Positions 27,419 to 37,205 of a DNA stretch of 37,205 bases are shown here, in pieces. This DNA is from Gammaproteobacteria bacterium (GTDB lineage: Bacteria; Pseudomonadota; Gammaproteobacteria; Ga0077554; Ga007554), in the NCBI GenBank assembly GCA_021731145.1, contig JAKFXX010000017.1, forward strand, positions 1 to 37,205. Reading direction: 5' to 3'. The position numbers were made by a program, and so were the translations under genes. Numbering within the stretch: position 1 is the first letter of the stretch; every line of letters starts with the position of its first letter. The notes below the pieces were generated by a model, which was not told where the DNA came from, ran no database searches, and was given only the letters and a program-made list of their open reading frames with translations.

Positions 27419-27441
27419 ATAGAGGGGGTAGTCACCCCCTC
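27405..27441 (+). promoter_or_regulatory. Competing hairpins at the bamB end
   Basis: AGAGGGGG (27421-27428) can pair perfectly with CCCCCTCT upstream (27405-27412) or, minus its first base, with CCCCCTC downstream (27435-27441). The two hairpins exclude each other. The upstream arm lies inside the last codons of bamB, so ribosomes finishing bamB would mask it. No T run follows, so the element is attenuator-like in geometry only. Confidence 0.4.
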
Positions 27442-27544
27442 ATACGCTTCACCCCTTTTCAACGGGCCATCCAACAGTTTGCTATACTTTGCCTTAACTT
27501 CCTCTTTTACGTCTTACTAACCGGCATATTCTCCCAAATCTCAA

Positions 27545-28930
27545 ATGAAACCTGTTATCTCCTTGGTAGGCCGTCCCAATGTCGGCAAATCCACGCTATT
27601 TAACCGCCTGACGCAATCGCGTGCCGCGCTGGTGGCCGATCAGCCTGGGCTGACCCGTGACCGCATCTATGGCGCGGGCAGAATTGGTGACCGGCCCTAT
27701 ATCGTTATTGATACTGGCGGCCTGAGCGGCGAGCGGGATGGCATAGACAGCCTGATGGCTGAACAGGCGCGGCTCGCCATGCAGGAGTCGGATATCATCC
27801 TGTTCCTCGTCGATGGCCGTGCCGGCATGACGGCAGGGGACGAAGAAATTGCAAGGCGGTTGCGCCAGCTTGGCAAACCGGTATACCTCGTGCTCAACAA
27901 GGCCGAAGGCCTGGAAAGTGCGATTGTAGGCGCTGAGTTTCAGGCGATGGGGTTGGGCCAGCCCTACCCGGTGTCCGCCACGCATGGCGACGGCGTTGGG
28001 CGTATGATGGAAGTTGTGCTGTCTACCCTGCCCGTCGAACTGGAGGAGGCGGCACAGCCTGGCATCAAGATTGCCGTCGCTGGGCGCCCCAATGTGGGTA
28101 AATCCACCCTCGTCAACCGCATCCTCGGCGAGGAGCGCGTACTGGCCTTCGATTTGCCCGGCACCACGCGTGATAGCGTCTATATTCCCTTCGAGCGCGG
28201 CGGGCAAGATTACACGCTGATCGACACGGCGGGCATCCGGCGCCGCCACAAAGTGACCGAAGCGATAGAAAAATTCAGCGTAGTGAAAACCCTGCAAGCG
28301 ATTGAAGAGTCACATGTAGTGATCCTGGTGCTGGACGCCACTGCGAGTATCACTGACCAAGACGCCAGTCTCGCCGGTCTTATTCTCGAAAGCGGCCGGG
28401 CGCTGGTGATTGCCGTCAATAAATGGGATGGCCTGGATGCAGAGCGCCGCATCTATCTCAAGCGCGAGCTGGAGCGCAAACTGCCGTTTCTCGACTTCGC
28501 AGGGGTTTACTTTATTTCCGCATTGCATGGCACGGGTGTCGACAAGCTGCTTGCCGCCGTGGACAACGCGCATCGCTGCGCCACCCAAAAACTATCAACC
28601 CCGCAATTGACGCGCCACCTGGCCGACATCATCGCCCAGCATCAGCCACCACTGGTGCATGGCCGCCGCATCAAGCTGCGCTATGCCCACCAGGGCGGGC
28701 AAAATCCGCCCGTCATCGTGATTCATGGCAACCAGGTCGACTCCGTGCCCGACACTTACCGGCGCTATCTCTCCAACGCCTTCCGCGTCATTCTCAAGAT
28801 TGAAGGCACGCCAGTGCGCATAGAATTCAAAGGCAGCGAGAATCCTTATCGCGAAAAAAAGAATGTCCTCAGCCAGCGCCAGCTCGACAAACGGCGGCGC
28901 TTGAAAAAGCACATCAAAAAATTTAAATAA
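27545..28930 (+). CDS. der: Ribosome biogenesis GTPase Der (EngA)
   Basis: Der has two GTPase domains in tandem and helps assemble the 50S subunit. The 461-residue product shows G1 motifs GRPNVGKST at residue 8 and again near 180. It also shows DTGG and DTAG G3 motifs, NKAE and NKWD G4 motifs, and a C-terminal KH-like domain ending in a basic tail. The first G4 motif has glutamate where NKxD has aspartate; I recall the same NKAEG form in other proteobacterial Der proteins, so it is probably not a defect. ATG 27545 has a poor ribosome binding site. The 126-base gap after bamB may hold its promoter. It ends the long plus-strand block. Confidence 0.97.
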   Translation: MKPVISLVGRPNVGKSTLFNRLTQSRAALVADQPGLTRDRIYGAGRIGDRPYIVIDTGGLSGERDGIDSLMAEQARLAMQESDIILFLVDGRAGMTAGDEEIARRLRQLGKPVYLVLNKAEGLESAIVGAEFQAMGLGQPYPVSATHGDGVGRMMEVVLSTLPVELEEAAQPGIKIAVAGRPNVGKSTLVNRILGEERVLAFDLPGTTRDSVYIPFERGGQDYTLIDTAGIRRRHKVTEAIEKFSVVKTLQAIEESHVVILVLDATASITDQDASLAGLILESGRALVIAVNKWDGLDAERRIYLKRELERKLPFLDFAGVYFISALHGTGVDKLLAAVDNAHRCATQKLSTPQLTRHLADIIAQHQPPLVHGRRIKLRYAHQGGQNPPVIVIHGNQVDSVPDTYRRYLSNAFRVILKIEGTPVRIEFKGSENPYREKKNVLSQRQLDKRRRLKKHIKKFK

Positions 28931-28949
28931 TCCTACGGCTGAAGCGGGT

Positions 28950-28971
28950 GTGTCCGATAGTGGCAGGACAC
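28950..28971. terminator. Hairpin between convergent der and folE2
   Basis: GTGTCC and GGACAC form a perfect 6-bp stem around ten bases in the 48-base gap between the two stops. The stem is short and no T run is evident, so termination activity is uncertain in either direction. Confidence 0.4.
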
Positions 28972-28978
28972 CCCCGGT

Positions 28979-29803
28979 TTACAGTTCCAGGGCTTTGTCT
29001 CGCTCAATCAGCGCATACGCCGAGTGATTGTGAATTGATTCGAAGTTCTCTGACTCCACAACATAGGCCGTGATGCGCGGATCGTCATTCAAGCGCGCGG
29101 CAACGTCGCGCACCATATCTTCGACGAATTTGGGGTTTTCATAGGCGCGTTCGGTGACGTATTTTTCGTCCGGGCGCTTGAGGATGCCGAACAGTTCGCA
29201 GGAGGCCTCTTTCTCCACGGTGTCGATCACCTCCTCAATCCACACAAACCCCTCGGTGCGTACATTTACGGTAACGTGAGAGCGCTGGTTATGGGCGCCG
29301 TATTTGGAGATTTCCTTGGAACAGGGGCACAAGCTGGTGACCGGCACAATAACCTTGATGGACGTGGTGGACTTTCCGCCAGTGATCTCGCCGATCAACG
29401 TGACGTTATAATCCATCAGGCTTCTCACGCCTGATACCGGCGCGGTTTTGTTGACGAAATACGGGAATGTCATTTCGATATGCCCGGATTCGGCGGCGAG
29501 CAGCGTCGCCATTTCGGATAGCATGTCCTTGAACGACGCCACGCTGATTTCGCGTTCGTGGTGATTAAGAATCTCCACGAAGCGCGACATGTGTGTACCC
29601 TTGAAATTGTGTGGCAGTCTCACATACATGTTGAAAGTGGCGATGGTGTGCTGCTCGCCGTCGCTGCGATCCTTGACGCGCACCGGGTGCCGGATGTCTT
29701 TGACCCCTACCTTGTCGATAGCGATGCGCCGCGTATCCGGGCTGCCCTGGACATCGGCGATGTTGGCGGCGGGCTGGCTGATGTTTTGTTTCACGGTGCT
29801 CAT
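28979..29803 (-). CDS. folE2: GTP cyclohydrolase I type 2 (FolE2)
   Basis: FolE2 (GCYH-IB) converts GTP to dihydroneopterin triphosphate, feeding folate and queuosine synthesis. It is the variant that does not require zinc and is often Zur-controlled. The 274-residue protein carries the family's active-site cysteine region C159-P-C161 ([10 protein letters not shown]) and the C-terminal [10 protein letters not shown] motif. ATG 29803 has GAGGAA upstream. It starts five bases after the queD stop, so the two form an operon, and QueD acts on its product. I saw no obvious Zur site. Confidence 0.95.
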   Translation of the reverse strand: MSTVKQNISQPAANIADVQGSPDTRRIAIDKVGVKDIRHPVRVKDRSDGEQHTIATFNMYVRLPHNFKGTHMSRFVEILNHHEREISVASFKDMLSEMATLLAAESGHIEMTFPYFVNKTAPVSGVRSLMDYNVTLIGEITGGKSTTSIKVIVPVTSLCPCSKEISKYGAHNQRSHVTVNVRTEGFVWIEEVIDTVEKEASCELFGILKRPDEKYVTERAYENPKFVEDMVRDVAARLNDDPRITAYVVESENFESIHNHSAYALIERDKALEL

Positions 29804-29808
29804 AGTGG

Positions 29809-30189
29809 TTATTCCTCGGTATAGCGCACACAGGCGCGCTCGGTTTCCCACAGGGTGACCGCGCTTACTTTCAACACGCTGGTATTCAGCGTGTTGGACA
29901 GCTCTTTGTAAAAATAGCTCGCGATGTTCTCGGCGGTCGGATTGATTTTGTCAAACGGCGGGATATCGTTCAGGTAGTAGTGATCCAGGCGTCCCGCCAG
30001 TTCGCGCGCCGTATTCTTGATGACTTTGAAATCAAGGCCCATGCCGACCTCATCCAGCGCGGTGGCGCACACTTCGACTTCGAGTTTCCAGTTATGACCG
30101 TGCATACGGCTGCACGCACCAGGGTAATCCCGCAAGGTGTGGGCGGCGGCGAAATCAGTCGCGACTTTAAGGGTGTAACGGGGGCTCAT
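29809..30189 (-). CDS. queD: 6-carboxytetrahydropterin synthase QueD
   Basis: The 126-residue zinc enzyme of the PTPS family makes 6-carboxytetrahydropterin from dihydroneopterin triphosphate for queuosine. Zinc ligands H17, H30 and H32 and the catalytic cysteine C26 ([11 protein letters not shown]) are present, as is the C-terminal [13 protein letters not shown]. The absence of a larger pterin-reductase partner and the length fit QueD rather than a eukaryotic-type PTPS. It lies upstream of folE2 in one unit and follows dxs by 18 bases, so all three may be on one transcript. Confidence 0.93.
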   Translation of the reverse strand: MSPRYTLKVATDFAAAHTLRDYPGACSRMHGHNWKLEVEVCATALDEVGMGLDFKVIKNTARELAGRLDHYYLNDIPPFDKINPTAENIASYFYKELSNTLNTSVLKVSAVTLWETERACVRYTEE

Positions 30190-30207
30190 AAAATAAACTT
30201 GACTGAT

Positions 30208-32106
30208 TTAGTGGGAATTTAACCGGATTGGGGCGGTTTGGCAAGCCCCTTCTCCGAAATGACGGGTGACGGTGCGGATAATTCCATTGGAATCAAGGCC
30301 ACACTCAGCCAGCAATTGCTCTCTGGCGCCTTGCTCGATAAAGCTGTCAGGCAAGCCAAGATTGACTATGGGGCATTGGATGCCGTGTGTTGCCAGACAT
30401 TCGTTGACAGCGCTGCCCGCTCCGCCCATCACGGCGTTTTCCTCAATCGTGATGAGCAGCTCGTGTTCGCGGGCGAGCCGTAGCACCATCTCCTCGTCCA
30501 ATGGCTTCACGAAGCGCATGTTGGCGACAGTTGCATTAATTTTTCCGGCGGCATCCAGGGCGGGCGTGACCATGCTGCCAAAGGCAAGAATAGCGACCTT
30601 GGAGCCTTGCCGACGTAGATCCGCCTTGCCGATGGGTAGCGCAGACATCTTTTTCTGGATGGCAACGCCAGTTCCCGCGCCGCGCGGATAACGCACCGTT
30701 GCGGGGCCGCTGTACTGAAAGCCGGTGTAGAGCATCTGGCGGCACTCATTTTCGTCAGCGGGCGCCATGATGACCATGTTCGGTATGCAGCGCAGAAAGC
30801 TCATATCGAAGCTGCCCGCATGGGTAGGTCCATCAGGGCCGACCAGACCGCCCCGGTCGACAGCAAACAACACCGGCAGGTTCTGTATGGCGACATCATG
30901 GATCAACTGATCATAGGCGCGCTGCAAAAACGTCGAATAAATGGCCACCACTGGCTTCATGCCGTCGCATGCCAGCCCTGCGGCGAGGGTGACGCTGTGC
31001 TGCTCGGCAATGGCGACATCGAAATAACGTGCCGGATAGCGCTGGGAAAATTCCACCAGGCCAGATCCTTCGCGCATTGCCGGAGTGATGCCGATCAGAC
31101 GTTCATCAAGCGCCGCCATGTCGCAAAGCCATGCACTGAAGACCTGGGTGTAGGTCGGGCCACCGCTGGAGGCGAGCATTTCACCCGTTTCCGGCTCGAA
31201 AGGCGGTACTCCATGGTAGGCGCAAGGGTTTTGTTCCGCAGGCGTGTAGCCTTTGCCCTTTTTGGTGACAACGTGCAGGAACTGCGGCCCTTTCAGGGAG
31301 CGCAAGTTGGTGAGCGTCTTGACCAGGGTGGGGAGGTCATGGCCGTCGATGGGGCCTATGTAGTTGAAGCCCATCTCCTCGAACAGCGTGCCGGGAACGA
31401 TCATACCCTTTACATGCTCTTCCGCGCGGCGCGCCAGCTCCCACACGGGGGGCATCACGCCCAACACCTTCTTACTGCCTTCGCGTACTGTTGAATAAAG
31501 CTTGCCGGATAGCACGCGCGCCAGATAATGCGACAACCCCCCCACGTTAGGCGAGATCGACATATCGTTGTCGTTGAGGATTACCAGCAAGTCAGGGCTG
31601 ATGTCACCTGCGTGATTAAGCGCCTCGAAGGCCATGCCTGCGGTTAGCGCGCCGTCGCCAATGATTGCCACCGCCTTGCGGTCGATGCCCTGCTGGCGTG
31701 CCGCCAAGGCCATGCCGAGCGCGGCGCTGATGGATGTGCTGGAATGGCCGACGCCGAAGGTGTCGTAAGGGCTTTCACCGCGCTTGGGAAAGCCCGCCAG
31801 GCCGTCTTTCTTGCGCAGCGTACCCATCTGCTCGCGGCGGCCGGTGAGAATCTTGTGGGGATAGGTCTGGTGGCCCACATCCCACACCAGACGGTCTTCA
31901 GGTGTGTTGAAGACATAATGCAGGGCGATAGTCAGCTCCACCGTGCCCAGTCCCGCAGACAGGTGCCCGCCGGTACGGCTCAATGTCTGGATCAAAAAGC
32001 CGCGCAACTCCTCCGCCACCTGGACGAGTTGCGACTCAGGGAGTCTGCGCAAGTCTTCCGGGGAGTTTATGGACTTCAGCAGCAGGCAATGGTTTTGATC
32101 GGGCAT
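30208..32106 (-). CDS. dxs: 1-deoxy-D-xylulose-5-phosphate synthase
   Basis: Dxs condenses pyruvate and glyceraldehyde 3-phosphate in the first, flux-setting step of the MEP isoprenoid pathway. The 632-residue protein (E. coli 620) has the thiamine diphosphate motif GDGALTAG...ND, and the catalytic glutamate of [15 protein letters not shown] begins the transketolase-like pyrimidine domain. The C-terminal transketolase domain closes it. ATG 32106 has only a weak ribosome binding site. A candidate promoter lies 37 bases upstream. queD begins 18 bases after its stop. Confidence 0.97.
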   Translation of the reverse strand: MPDQNHCLLLKSINSPEDLRRLPESQLVQVAEELRGFLIQTLSRTGGHLSAGLGTVELTIALHYVFNTPEDRLVWDVGHQTYPHKILTGRREQMGTLRKKDGLAGFPKRGESPYDTFGVGHSSTSISAALGMALAARQQGIDRKAVAIIGDGALTAGMAFEALNHAGDISPDLLVILNDNDMSISPNVGGLSHYLARVLSGKLYSTVREGSKKVLGVMPPVWELARRAEEHVKGMIVPGTLFEEMGFNYIGPIDGHDLPTLVKTLTNLRSLKGPQFLHVVTKKGKGYTPAEQNPCAYHGVPPFEPETGEMLASSGGPTYTQVFSAWLCDMAALDERLIGITPAMREGSGLVEFSQRYPARYFDVAIAEQHSVTLAAGLACDGMKPVVAIYSTFLQRAYDQLIHDVAIQNLPVLFAVDRGGLVGPDGPTHAGSFDMSFLRCIPNMVIMAPADENECRQMLYTGFQYSGPATVRYPRGAGTGVAIQKKMSALPIGKADLRRQGSKVAILAFGSMVTPALDAAGKINATVANMRFVKPLDEEMVLRLAREHELLITIEENAVMGGAGSAVNECLATHGIQCPIVNLGLPDSFIEQGAREQLLAECGLDSNGIIRTVTRHFGEGACQTAPIRLNSH

Positions 32107-32142
32107 CTTGCGGGCGGCCGGTTAAGTAAAAGTAAACTATAC

Positions 32143-32171
32143 ATTATCTTAGGCTGCCCGTGGGGTTGCAA
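32143..32171 (-). promoter_or_regulatory. Candidate dxs promoter
   Basis: On the minus strand TTGCAA and GATAAT are spaced by exactly 17 bases, with the -10 box 37 bases before the dxs start. The fit to the sigma-70 consensus is moderate. No operator is visible. Confidence 0.5.
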
Positions 32172-32250
32172 GGAATATCGTGTTGTGGCTTGAGGGTGAT
32201 GAGTATGGAGGCAGCGTTTCCCTGCCCATCCGGCGGAAAAGGGGGTGAGC

Positions 32251-33348
32251 CTATCGGCTGTGGCCCAATTGCCCACCTTTGCCCTGCACAGCCATTTCTA
32301 CTGTATCAAGGGCATGGTTGGCGTCCATGCCGCCCACTATATAGATGGCATTTTTATGTATCGCCACGGCAGCGGCGCTTCTCGCAGCCTTCATCTGCGA
32401 AGTAAATGACCAGTCACCCACCTGGCCGTTCGCGTCAACCGGGGCGAATTCCACACTGTCCAGCCGGAATTGCCCATCATGTCCGCCCATCATATAAATA
32501 TAGTTGTTCATCGCAAATGCAGTGGCGATGAAGCGCGGTGTTTGCAGGGAGGTTGGCTCGATGCGCCAGGGCTGAAGTGCTCCGTCGTTGCCGATGGATG
32601 TCATCTCCACGTCGCCATAGCTGACTTTCTGGGGGTCCCTGACGTGTCCGCCCAGCAGGTAGATCTTGTCGCCGAGAATGGCGGCAGAGTGGATGTAACG
32701 GTCAATCACGGACTCTTCCTTCTCCAGTTGCCAGCCACCGAGCGTGCCGTCCGCATGAATTTCGGCGCGTTCCACGGACTTGAGGAAGATACCGTTGTAA
32801 CCGCCGATGGCATAGATATGGTTTTTGTATTTCACCGTCTTCAGCCCGCGCCGTGGTGTGGTGAGATAATTTTCGAGCTGCCACGGCCCCAGGCTGCCAT
32901 CGGGATTGATGCGTGCCTTTTCCACTGAGGCGATGGGCTGGTTGTCGTCCCCGCGCGGGCCAGTCGCACCGCCGAGCGCGTAGAGATAGCCGTTCATGGT
33001 CACGGCAGCGAGATAGAAGCGCCCTTCGAGCAGGCTGGAGGTAGTTTGCCATTCGCCCAGTGTGCCGTCGGGATTGATGCGGGTAAATTCGACTTCCTTG
33101 ACGTATTCGTCATCGTCATTGATGCCGCCCACCACATACAGATAATCGCCCGCCACCACCGCTGCCAGCGCGCGCCTTGGGAAATGAAAGCTATTAACCG
33201 GCTTCCAGCCGCTGACCCAGCCGGGATCGTTCTGTGGCGTAGCACTGCTGTTGAATAGCAGAAGCATGAGTGCGGCGATGAGTAGCGCACCAATGCCGGG
33301 CAGCAGCAGTGATGCGTTCTTGTTTGATCTGGGTGGATTGTCCTGCAT
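32251..33348 (-). CDS. Membrane-anchored Kelch-repeat beta-propeller protein
   Basis: The 365-residue protein starts with a short basic cytoplasmic tail and one membrane segment (about residues 13-32). Six Kelch-type repeats follow, each ending in a strand such as YLYVVGG or HIYAIGG and followed by a DGTLG-W link. Six repeats suggest a six-bladed propeller facing the periplasm. No catalytic motif is seen; function is unknown, and protein or sugar binding is the usual role of such folds. ATG 33348 (MQDNPP) is preferred over TTG 33366. It follows no obvious operon: dxs lies downstream after 144 bases, and the str operon is divergent. Confidence 0.85.
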   Translation of the reverse strand: MQDNPPRSNKNASLLLPGIGALLIAALMLLLFNSSATPQNDPGWVSGWKPVNSFHFPRRALAAVVAGDYLYVVGGINDDDEYVKEVEFTRINPDGTLGEWQTTSSLLEGRFYLAAVTMNGYLYALGGATGPRGDDNQPIASVEKARINPDGSLGPWQLENYLTTPRRGLKTVKYKNHIYAIGGYNGIFLKSVERAEIHADGTLGGWQLEKEESVIDRYIHSAAILGDKIYLLGGHVRDPQKVSYGDVEMTSIGNDGALQPWRIEPTSLQTPRFIATAFAMNNYIYMMGGHDGQFRLDSVEFAPVDANGQVGDWSFTSQMKAARSAAAVAIHKNAIYIVGGMDANHALDTVEMAVQGKGGQLGHSR

Positions 33349-33418
33349 ACGGGTAGTGTATCCCAAGGTTCAAGGCGCATCACCCCAGTTAAATGTGGCC
33401 GGCGGTCCGCAATATCTT

Positions 33419-33448
33419 TTGACGTTGCGGCCAGCCCGGCCCTATACT
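33419..33448 (+). promoter_or_regulatory. Candidate promoter of a short transcript
   Basis: TTGACG (33419-33424) and TATACT (33443-33448) are spaced by 18 bases. The predicted start coincides with ATG 33455, which opens a 26-codon frame ending at 33535. The hairpin at 33573-33610 would close a transcript of about 155 bases. Whether anything is made is unknown. Confidence 0.45.
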
Positions 33449-33572
33449 TTGAATATGAACTTTGTCCGCGTCGGCGATCCAGGTGGTGCGCGCGACACGT
33501 TGGTGCTGTTTATTAGTTTGCGCAAGAGCGGCTAGAATTGCGCGCGGGCATATGCCGGATACATTTTAGCGG

Positions 33573-33610
33573 AAAATCCCCGCATTCCAGGCCATCCCTT
33601 TGGGGATTTT
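33573..33610 (+). terminator. Inverted repeat before the str promoter
   Basis: AAAATCCCC (33573-33581) and GGGGATTTT (33602-33610) form a perfect 9-bp stem around 20 bases. The 3' arm ends in TTTT, and on the other strand the same holds, so it could terminate from both sides. It lies 34 bases before the -35 box of the rpsL promoter. Confidence 0.55.
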
Positions 33611-33643
33611 GCATTTCAGTATGGTTTTGTCATGGAATCCTGC

Positions 33644-33672
33644 TTGACATATGGGTGTCGACTCCCTAGAAT
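33644..33672 (+). promoter_or_regulatory. str operon promoter
   Basis: A perfect TTGACA (33644-33649) and TAGAAT (33667-33672) are spaced by 17 bases, a strong sigma-70 pattern as expected for ribosomal genes. The leader to rpsL would be about 135 bases. It is the only strong promoter seen before rpsL. Confidence 0.8.
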
Positions 33673-33813
33673 CTCCGCTTCTTTGATGGGCCGTTGTAGA
33701 ACCTCCGGGCTGTCGTTGTAAATTCTTGGGCATTCCGCGCTAGTTGTCGCCGTTTTCAAGTGGCGCGCAGGGATGTTCGTTTGTGTCTGTTTTGTGCGGG
33801 AGTTAGTAAGCTA

Positions 33814-34188
33814 ATGGCAACAGTTAATCAGTTGGTGCGCAAACCTCGGGTGCAGCAAAAGGTCAAAAGCAATGTGCCTGCGCTGGGTGAAAGCCCGCAA
33901 AAGCGCGGTGTGTGCACGCGTGTTTACACAACCACGCCTAAGAAGCCGAATTCCGCGATGCGCAAAGTGGCGCGTGTTCGCCTTACCAATGGTATGGAAG
34001 TGAGCAGCTACATTGGCGGGGAAGGTCATAACCTTCAGGAGCACTCCGTGGTTCTGATCCGTGGCGGTCGTGTGAAGGATTTGCCGGGTGTTCGCTACCA
34101 TACGGTGCGCGGCAGCCTTGACACCTCCGGCGTAAGTGCCCGTCGCCAAGGCCGTTCGAAGTATGGGGCAAAGCGTCCCAAGTCGTGA
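33814..34188 (+). CDS. rpsL: 30S ribosomal protein S12
   Basis: S12 sits at the decoding centre and controls accuracy of codon reading. The 124-residue protein (E. coli 124) has the conserved [18 protein letters not shown] and [13 protein letters not shown] loops. The lysines of these loops, whose changes give streptomycin resistance in E. coli, are unchanged. ATG 33814 is the family start ([12 protein letters not shown]), with GGGAG eleven bases upstream. The open frame extends 18 codons upstream without similarity. It is the first gene of the str operon. Confidence 0.98.
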   Translation: MATVNQLVRKPRVQQKVKSNVPALGESPQKRGVCTRVYTTTPKKPNSAMRKVARVRLTNGMEVSSYIGGEGHNLQEHSVVLIRGGRVKDLPGVRYHTVRGSLDTSGVSARRQGRSKYGAKRPKS

Positions 34189-34243
34189 TCTTTAGGTAAA
34201 AGATTAATTTTCGTAAACACCAGAATCGAATGCAGGTGAGACG

Positions 34244-34714
34244 ATGTCGAGAAGAAAAGTAGCTGTCAAGCGAGTTGTAATCGCCGATCCCAAGTACGGA
34301 AGCGAGACGCTGGCCAAGTTTATTAACGTGATCATGGAAAGCGGCAAGAAGTCCGTTGCCGAGAAGATTGTTTACGGTGCGCTTGACCAGTTGGCCAAAA
34401 AAGGCCGTGGCGATGCGCTGGATGTGTTCAGTCAGGCGCTCGACAATGTTCGTCCGTTGGTCGAGGTGAAGTCCCGCCGTGTTGGTGGTGCTACCTATCA
34501 GGTTCCCGTTGAAGTGCGCCCCTTGCGCCGCAACGCCTTGGCGATGCGCTGGCTGGTGGACTCTGCGCGGAAGCGCGGCGAAAAATCCATGGGTTTGCGT
34601 CTGGCGGCTGAAATCATGGATGCCTACGAGAGTCGTGGCACCGCAGTGAAGAAGCGCGAAGATACGCACCGCATGGCGGAAGCCAATAAGGCGTTTGCGC
34701 ATTACCGCTGGTAA
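34244..34714 (+). CDS. rpsG: 30S ribosomal protein S7
   Basis: S7 binds 16S rRNA early in assembly of the small subunit head and contacts tRNA in the E site. In E. coli it also represses str operon translation by binding the rpsL-rpsG spacer. The 156-residue protein has the standard [10 protein letters not shown] start and the [12 protein letters not shown] and MRWLV segments. AGGTGAG upstream of ATG 34244 is an excellent ribosome binding site. The 55-base spacer to rpsL could hold a similar S7 site, though I could not fold it. Confidence 0.98.
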   Translation: MSRRKVAVKRVVIADPKYGSETLAKFINVIMESGKKSVAEKIVYGALDQLAKKGRGDALDVFSQALDNVRPLVEVKSRRVGGATYQVPVEVRPLRRNALAMRWLVDSARKRGEKSMGLRLAAEIMDAYESRGTAVKKREDTHRMAEANKAFAHYRW

Positions 34715-34767
34715 GTATAAAAATTTTCGTTTGTTTGATGTCTGTATAATTGAAGGATTGCTGAGTC

Positions 34768-36870
34768 GTGGCCCGTACAACCCCTATTGAGTGTTACCGC
34801 AATATCGGCATCATGGCCCATATTGACGCCGGTAAAACGACGACCACCGAGCGTGTTTTGTACTACACCGGTGTCTCTCACAAGATTGGTGAGGTGCATG
34901 ACGGTGCCGCCACCATGGACTGGATGGAGCAGGAGCAGGAGCGTGGCATTACCATTACCTCTGCTGCTACCACCTGCTACTGGAAGGGTATGGCCAGTCA
35001 ATTCCCGCCGCATCGTATCAACATCATTGATACCCCGGGTCACGTCGATTTCACCATTGAGGTGGAGCGTTCGTTGCGCGTGCTGGACGGCGCTTGCGCC
35101 CTGTTTTGCGCCGTAGGTGGCGTGGAGCCACAGTCTGAAACCGTATGGCGTCAGGCCAATAAGTATCGCGTGCCACGCGTTGCTTTTGTCAATAAGATGG
35201 ACCGTGCTGGCGCTAACTTTTTGCGTGTTGTCGAGCAGATTCAGAAGCGTCTTGGTGCCAATCCCGTGGTTATGCAGCTTCCTATCGGGGCGGAGGAGCG
35301 CTTTGAAGGTGTGGTCGACCTCGTCAAGATGAAGGCCATCCATTGGGATGAGGCGAATATGGGCATGAGCTTCAAGGAAGGCGAGATACCCTCCGAGATG
35401 GTTTCCGCTTGTGAAGAGTGGCGCGAGAAGTTGATTGAAGCCGCCGCCGAAGCTGACGAAACGCTGATGGAGAAATACCTTGAGGGTGGTGATCTTTCCG
35501 TTGAGGAGATCAAGAAGGGCGTGCGTGCCCGCACCTTGAGGAATGAAATCGTCCCCGTGCTATGCGGTTCTGCGTTCAAGAACAAGGGTGTCCAGGCGAT
35601 GCTGGATGCCGTGATCGAATACTTGCCCGCACCTACCGACGTAGAAGCGGTCAAGGGGCTGCGTGATGATGCTGCTGGTTCCGAGACGGAGCGTCAGCCT
35701 TCCGATACAGAGCCGTTTGCCGCGCTGGCATTCAAGATTGCTACCGACCCCTTTGTGGGAACGCTGACCTTTTTCCGCGTGTATTCGGGCGTGCTGAATT
35801 CTGGCGATACGGTATACAACCCGATCAAAGACAGAAAAGAGCGCATTGGCCGCTTATTGCAGATGCACGCCAATCACCGTGATGAAATCAAGGAAGTGCG
35901 TGCTGGCGATATCGCCGCTGCCGTAGGTCTGAAAGATGTCACTACCGGCGATACCTTGTCAGACCTGAAAAATGTTATCATCCTGGAACGGATGATCTTC
36001 CCTGAGCCGGTGATTTCCCAGGCGCTGGAGCCAAAGACCAAGGCCGACCAGGAAAAGATGGGTATTGCACTATCCAAGCTTGCTGGTGAAGATCCTTCTT
36101 TCCGTGTTCATACCGATGAAGAAACTGGTCAGACCATCATTTCCGGGATGGGCGAGCTCCATCTGGAGATCATCGTCGACCGCATGAAGCGTGAGTTCAA
36201 GGTTGAAGCCAACGTTGGAGCGCCACAGGTTGCATACCGTGAAACGATCCGCAAGAGCGTTGAGCAGGAAGGCAAATTCGTGCGCCAGTCCGGTGGTCGT
36301 GGTCAGTACGGACATGTCTGGTTGCGCATCGAGCCGCAGGAGCCGGGCGCGGGTTATCTGTTCGTCAATGCTATTGTTGGTGGTACGGTGCCACGCGAAT
36401 ATATCGCCCCTGTCGATAAGGGTATTCAGGAGCAGATGAAGAACGGCGTCATCGGGGGTTTCCCCGTGGTTGATGTCAAAGTCACACTGTTCGACGGTTC
36501 TTACCACGATGTGGACTCCAATGAAATGGCGTTTAAGATCGCCGGTTCAATGGGCTTCAAGGAAGGCGCCCGTAAGGCGAGCCCTGTATTGCTTGAGCCG
36601 ATCATGAAGGTTGAAGTGGTTACTCCTGAGGACTATATGGGTGATGTCATGGGCGATTTGAATCGCCGTCGCGGTATCGTTCTGGGTATGGATGATTCGC
36701 CGTCCGGCAAGTTGGTTCATGCCGAAGTGCCATTGGCGGAAATGTTTGGTTATGCTACCGATTTGCGCTCCGCTACGCAGGGTCGTGCGACTTATGCGAT
36801 GGAGTTTGCCAAGTATAATGAAGTGCCGGCGAGTATCGCTGAAGCCGTGATTAAGAAAGCATCGGCCTGA
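34768..36870 (+). CDS. fusA: Elongation factor G
   Basis: EF-G drives ribosomal translocation with GTP and, with RRF, recycles ribosomes. The 700-residue protein shows all GTPase motifs: G1 AHIDAGKTT (about 17-25), the switch [22 protein letters not shown] and GSAFKNKG. Domains II to V follow, including the domain IV segment [19 protein letters not shown] 34768 is the start that fits the family (MARTTPIE); its ribosome binding site is only moderate. It lies in the usual position between rpsG and tuf, 53 bases after rpsG. Confidence 0.98.
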   Translation: MARTTPIECYRNIGIMAHIDAGKTTTTERVLYYTGVSHKIGEVHDGAATMDWMEQEQERGITITSAATTCYWKGMASQFPPHRINIIDTPGHVDFTIEVERSLRVLDGACALFCAVGGVEPQSETVWRQANKYRVPRVAFVNKMDRAGANFLRVVEQIQKRLGANPVVMQLPIGAEERFEGVVDLVKMKAIHWDEANMGMSFKEGEIPSEMVSACEEWREKLIEAAAEADETLMEKYLEGGDLSVEEIKKGVRARTLRNEIVPVLCGSAFKNKGVQAMLDAVIEYLPAPTDVEAVKGLRDDAAGSETERQPSDTEPFAALAFKIATDPFVGTLTFFRVYSGVLNSGDTVYNPIKDRKERIGRLLQMHANHRDEIKEVRAGDIAAAVGLKDVTTGDTLSDLKNVIILERMIFPEPVISQALEPKTKADQEKMGIALSKLAGEDPSFRVHTDEETGQTIISGMGELHLEIIVDRMKREFKVEANVGAPQVAYRETIRKSVEQEGKFVRQSGGRGQYGHVWLRIEPQEPGAGYLFVNAIVGGTVPREYIAPVDKGIQEQMKNGVIGGFPVVDVKVTLFDGSYHDVDSNEMAFKIAGSMGFKEGARKASPVLLEPIMKVEVVTPEDYMGDVMGDLNRRRGIVLGMDDSPSGKLVHAEVPLAEMFGYATDLRSATQGRATYAMEFAKYNEVPASIAEAVIKKASA

Positions 36871-36901
36871 AAATTGTAATTAATTTAAGAGGTAATGAAC
36901 C

Positions 36902-37205
36902 GTGTCCAAGGGAAAGTTTGAGCGTACCAAGCCGCATGTTAACGTAGGCACGATTGGTCACGTAGATCATGGTAAGACCACGTTGACGGCAGCGTTGACG
37001 AAAGTAATGGCGGAGCGTCATGGCGGTGAATTCAAGGCCTATGACCAGATCGACTCTGCTCCTGAAGAGCGCGCGCGTGGCATCACCATTGCCACCGCGC
37101 ACGTCGAATATGAATCCGATGCCCGTCACTACGCGCATGTTGACTGCCCCGGCCATGCCGACTACGTAAAGAACATGATCACCGGCGCGGCGCAGATGGA
37201 CGGCG
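36902..37205 (+). CDS. tuf: Elongation factor Tu, 5' part
   Basis: Only the first 101 codons are in the window, and the gene runs off the end. EF-Tu brings aminoacyl-tRNA to the ribosome. The fragment shows the G1 loop GHVDHGKTT, the switch region [16 protein letters not shown] and the G3 region [24 protein letters not shown] 36902 is the start, with AGAGG nine bases upstream; the nearby ATG 36895 runs into a stop after eight codons. It follows fusA by 31 bases. Confidence 0.97.
   Translation, partial: MSKGKFERTKPHVNVGTIGHVDHGKTTLTAALTKVMAERHGGEFKAYDQIDSAPEERARGITIATAHVEYESDARHYAHVDCPGHADYVKNMITGAAQMDG

Noticed and set aside
1-37205. CRISPR array, tRNA or rRNA genes
   Set aside because: No regularly spaced direct repeats with unique spacers and no cloverleaf or rRNA sequence were seen; the tandem 51-bp units have no spacers.

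Overview
The window is a chromosomal segment of a free-living proteobacterium, most likely a gammaproteobacterium. The evidence is gene order: cysE-iscR-iscS-iscA, then ndk-rlmN-pilW-rodZ-ispG-hisS-yfgM-bamB-der, is the order I recall for Pseudomonas and relatives. A prkA-yeaH-spoVR unit, ubiC-ubiA and rpsL-rpsG-fusA-tuf fit the same assignment. Species cannot be named from the sequence. I see no tRNA, rRNA, CRISPR array or prophage.

Layout. 1-579: no gene, one cruciform repeat. 580-5470 (+): prkA, yeaH and spoVR, a stress/stationary-phase signalling unit. 5482-8486 (-): a DUF3135 protein, a SlyD-like prolyl isomerase and a soluble lytic transglycosylase. 8640-9047 (+): a HIT protein. 9251-14956 (-): kdsD (LPS Kdo precursor), ubiA and ubiC (ubiquinone), recG, and an intact integron integrase. 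Behind the integrase, where a cassette array would be expected, there is no recognisable cassette, only a decayed IS transposase (15316-16357). 16538-28930 (+): a long co-oriented block for cysteine and Fe-S metabolism, ndk, rlmN, pilus assembly, cell shape, isoprenoid synthesis, hisS, outer-membrane assembly and the ribosome GTPase Der. 28979-33348 (-): folE2, queD, dxs and a membrane-anchored Kelch propeller protein. 33814-37205 (+): the str operon, cut by the window end inside tuf.

How the genes connect. IscR has an operator overlapping its own promoter and probably controls iscS and iscA. The scaffold and chaperone genes (iscU, hscB, hscA, fdx) that normally lie here are absent although the flanking order is kept, so cluster assembly must use a scaffold encoded elsewhere. 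IspG and RlmN need Fe-S clusters, and Dxs and IspG are the first and a late step of the MEP pathway. FolE2 and QueD act in succession toward queuosine.

The most unusual features are small dispersed repeats. One family of palindromic elements lies in reverse orientation inside iscS, where it is read in frame as about 30 extra residues. The same family occurs as two 51-bp tandem copies directly before bamB, where it supplies the ribosome binding site. A second family, with an 8-bp stem and a constant loop, occurs three times and shows a compensatory base-pair change. The other main point is a lone, apparently functional integron integrase 22 bp upstream of recG.
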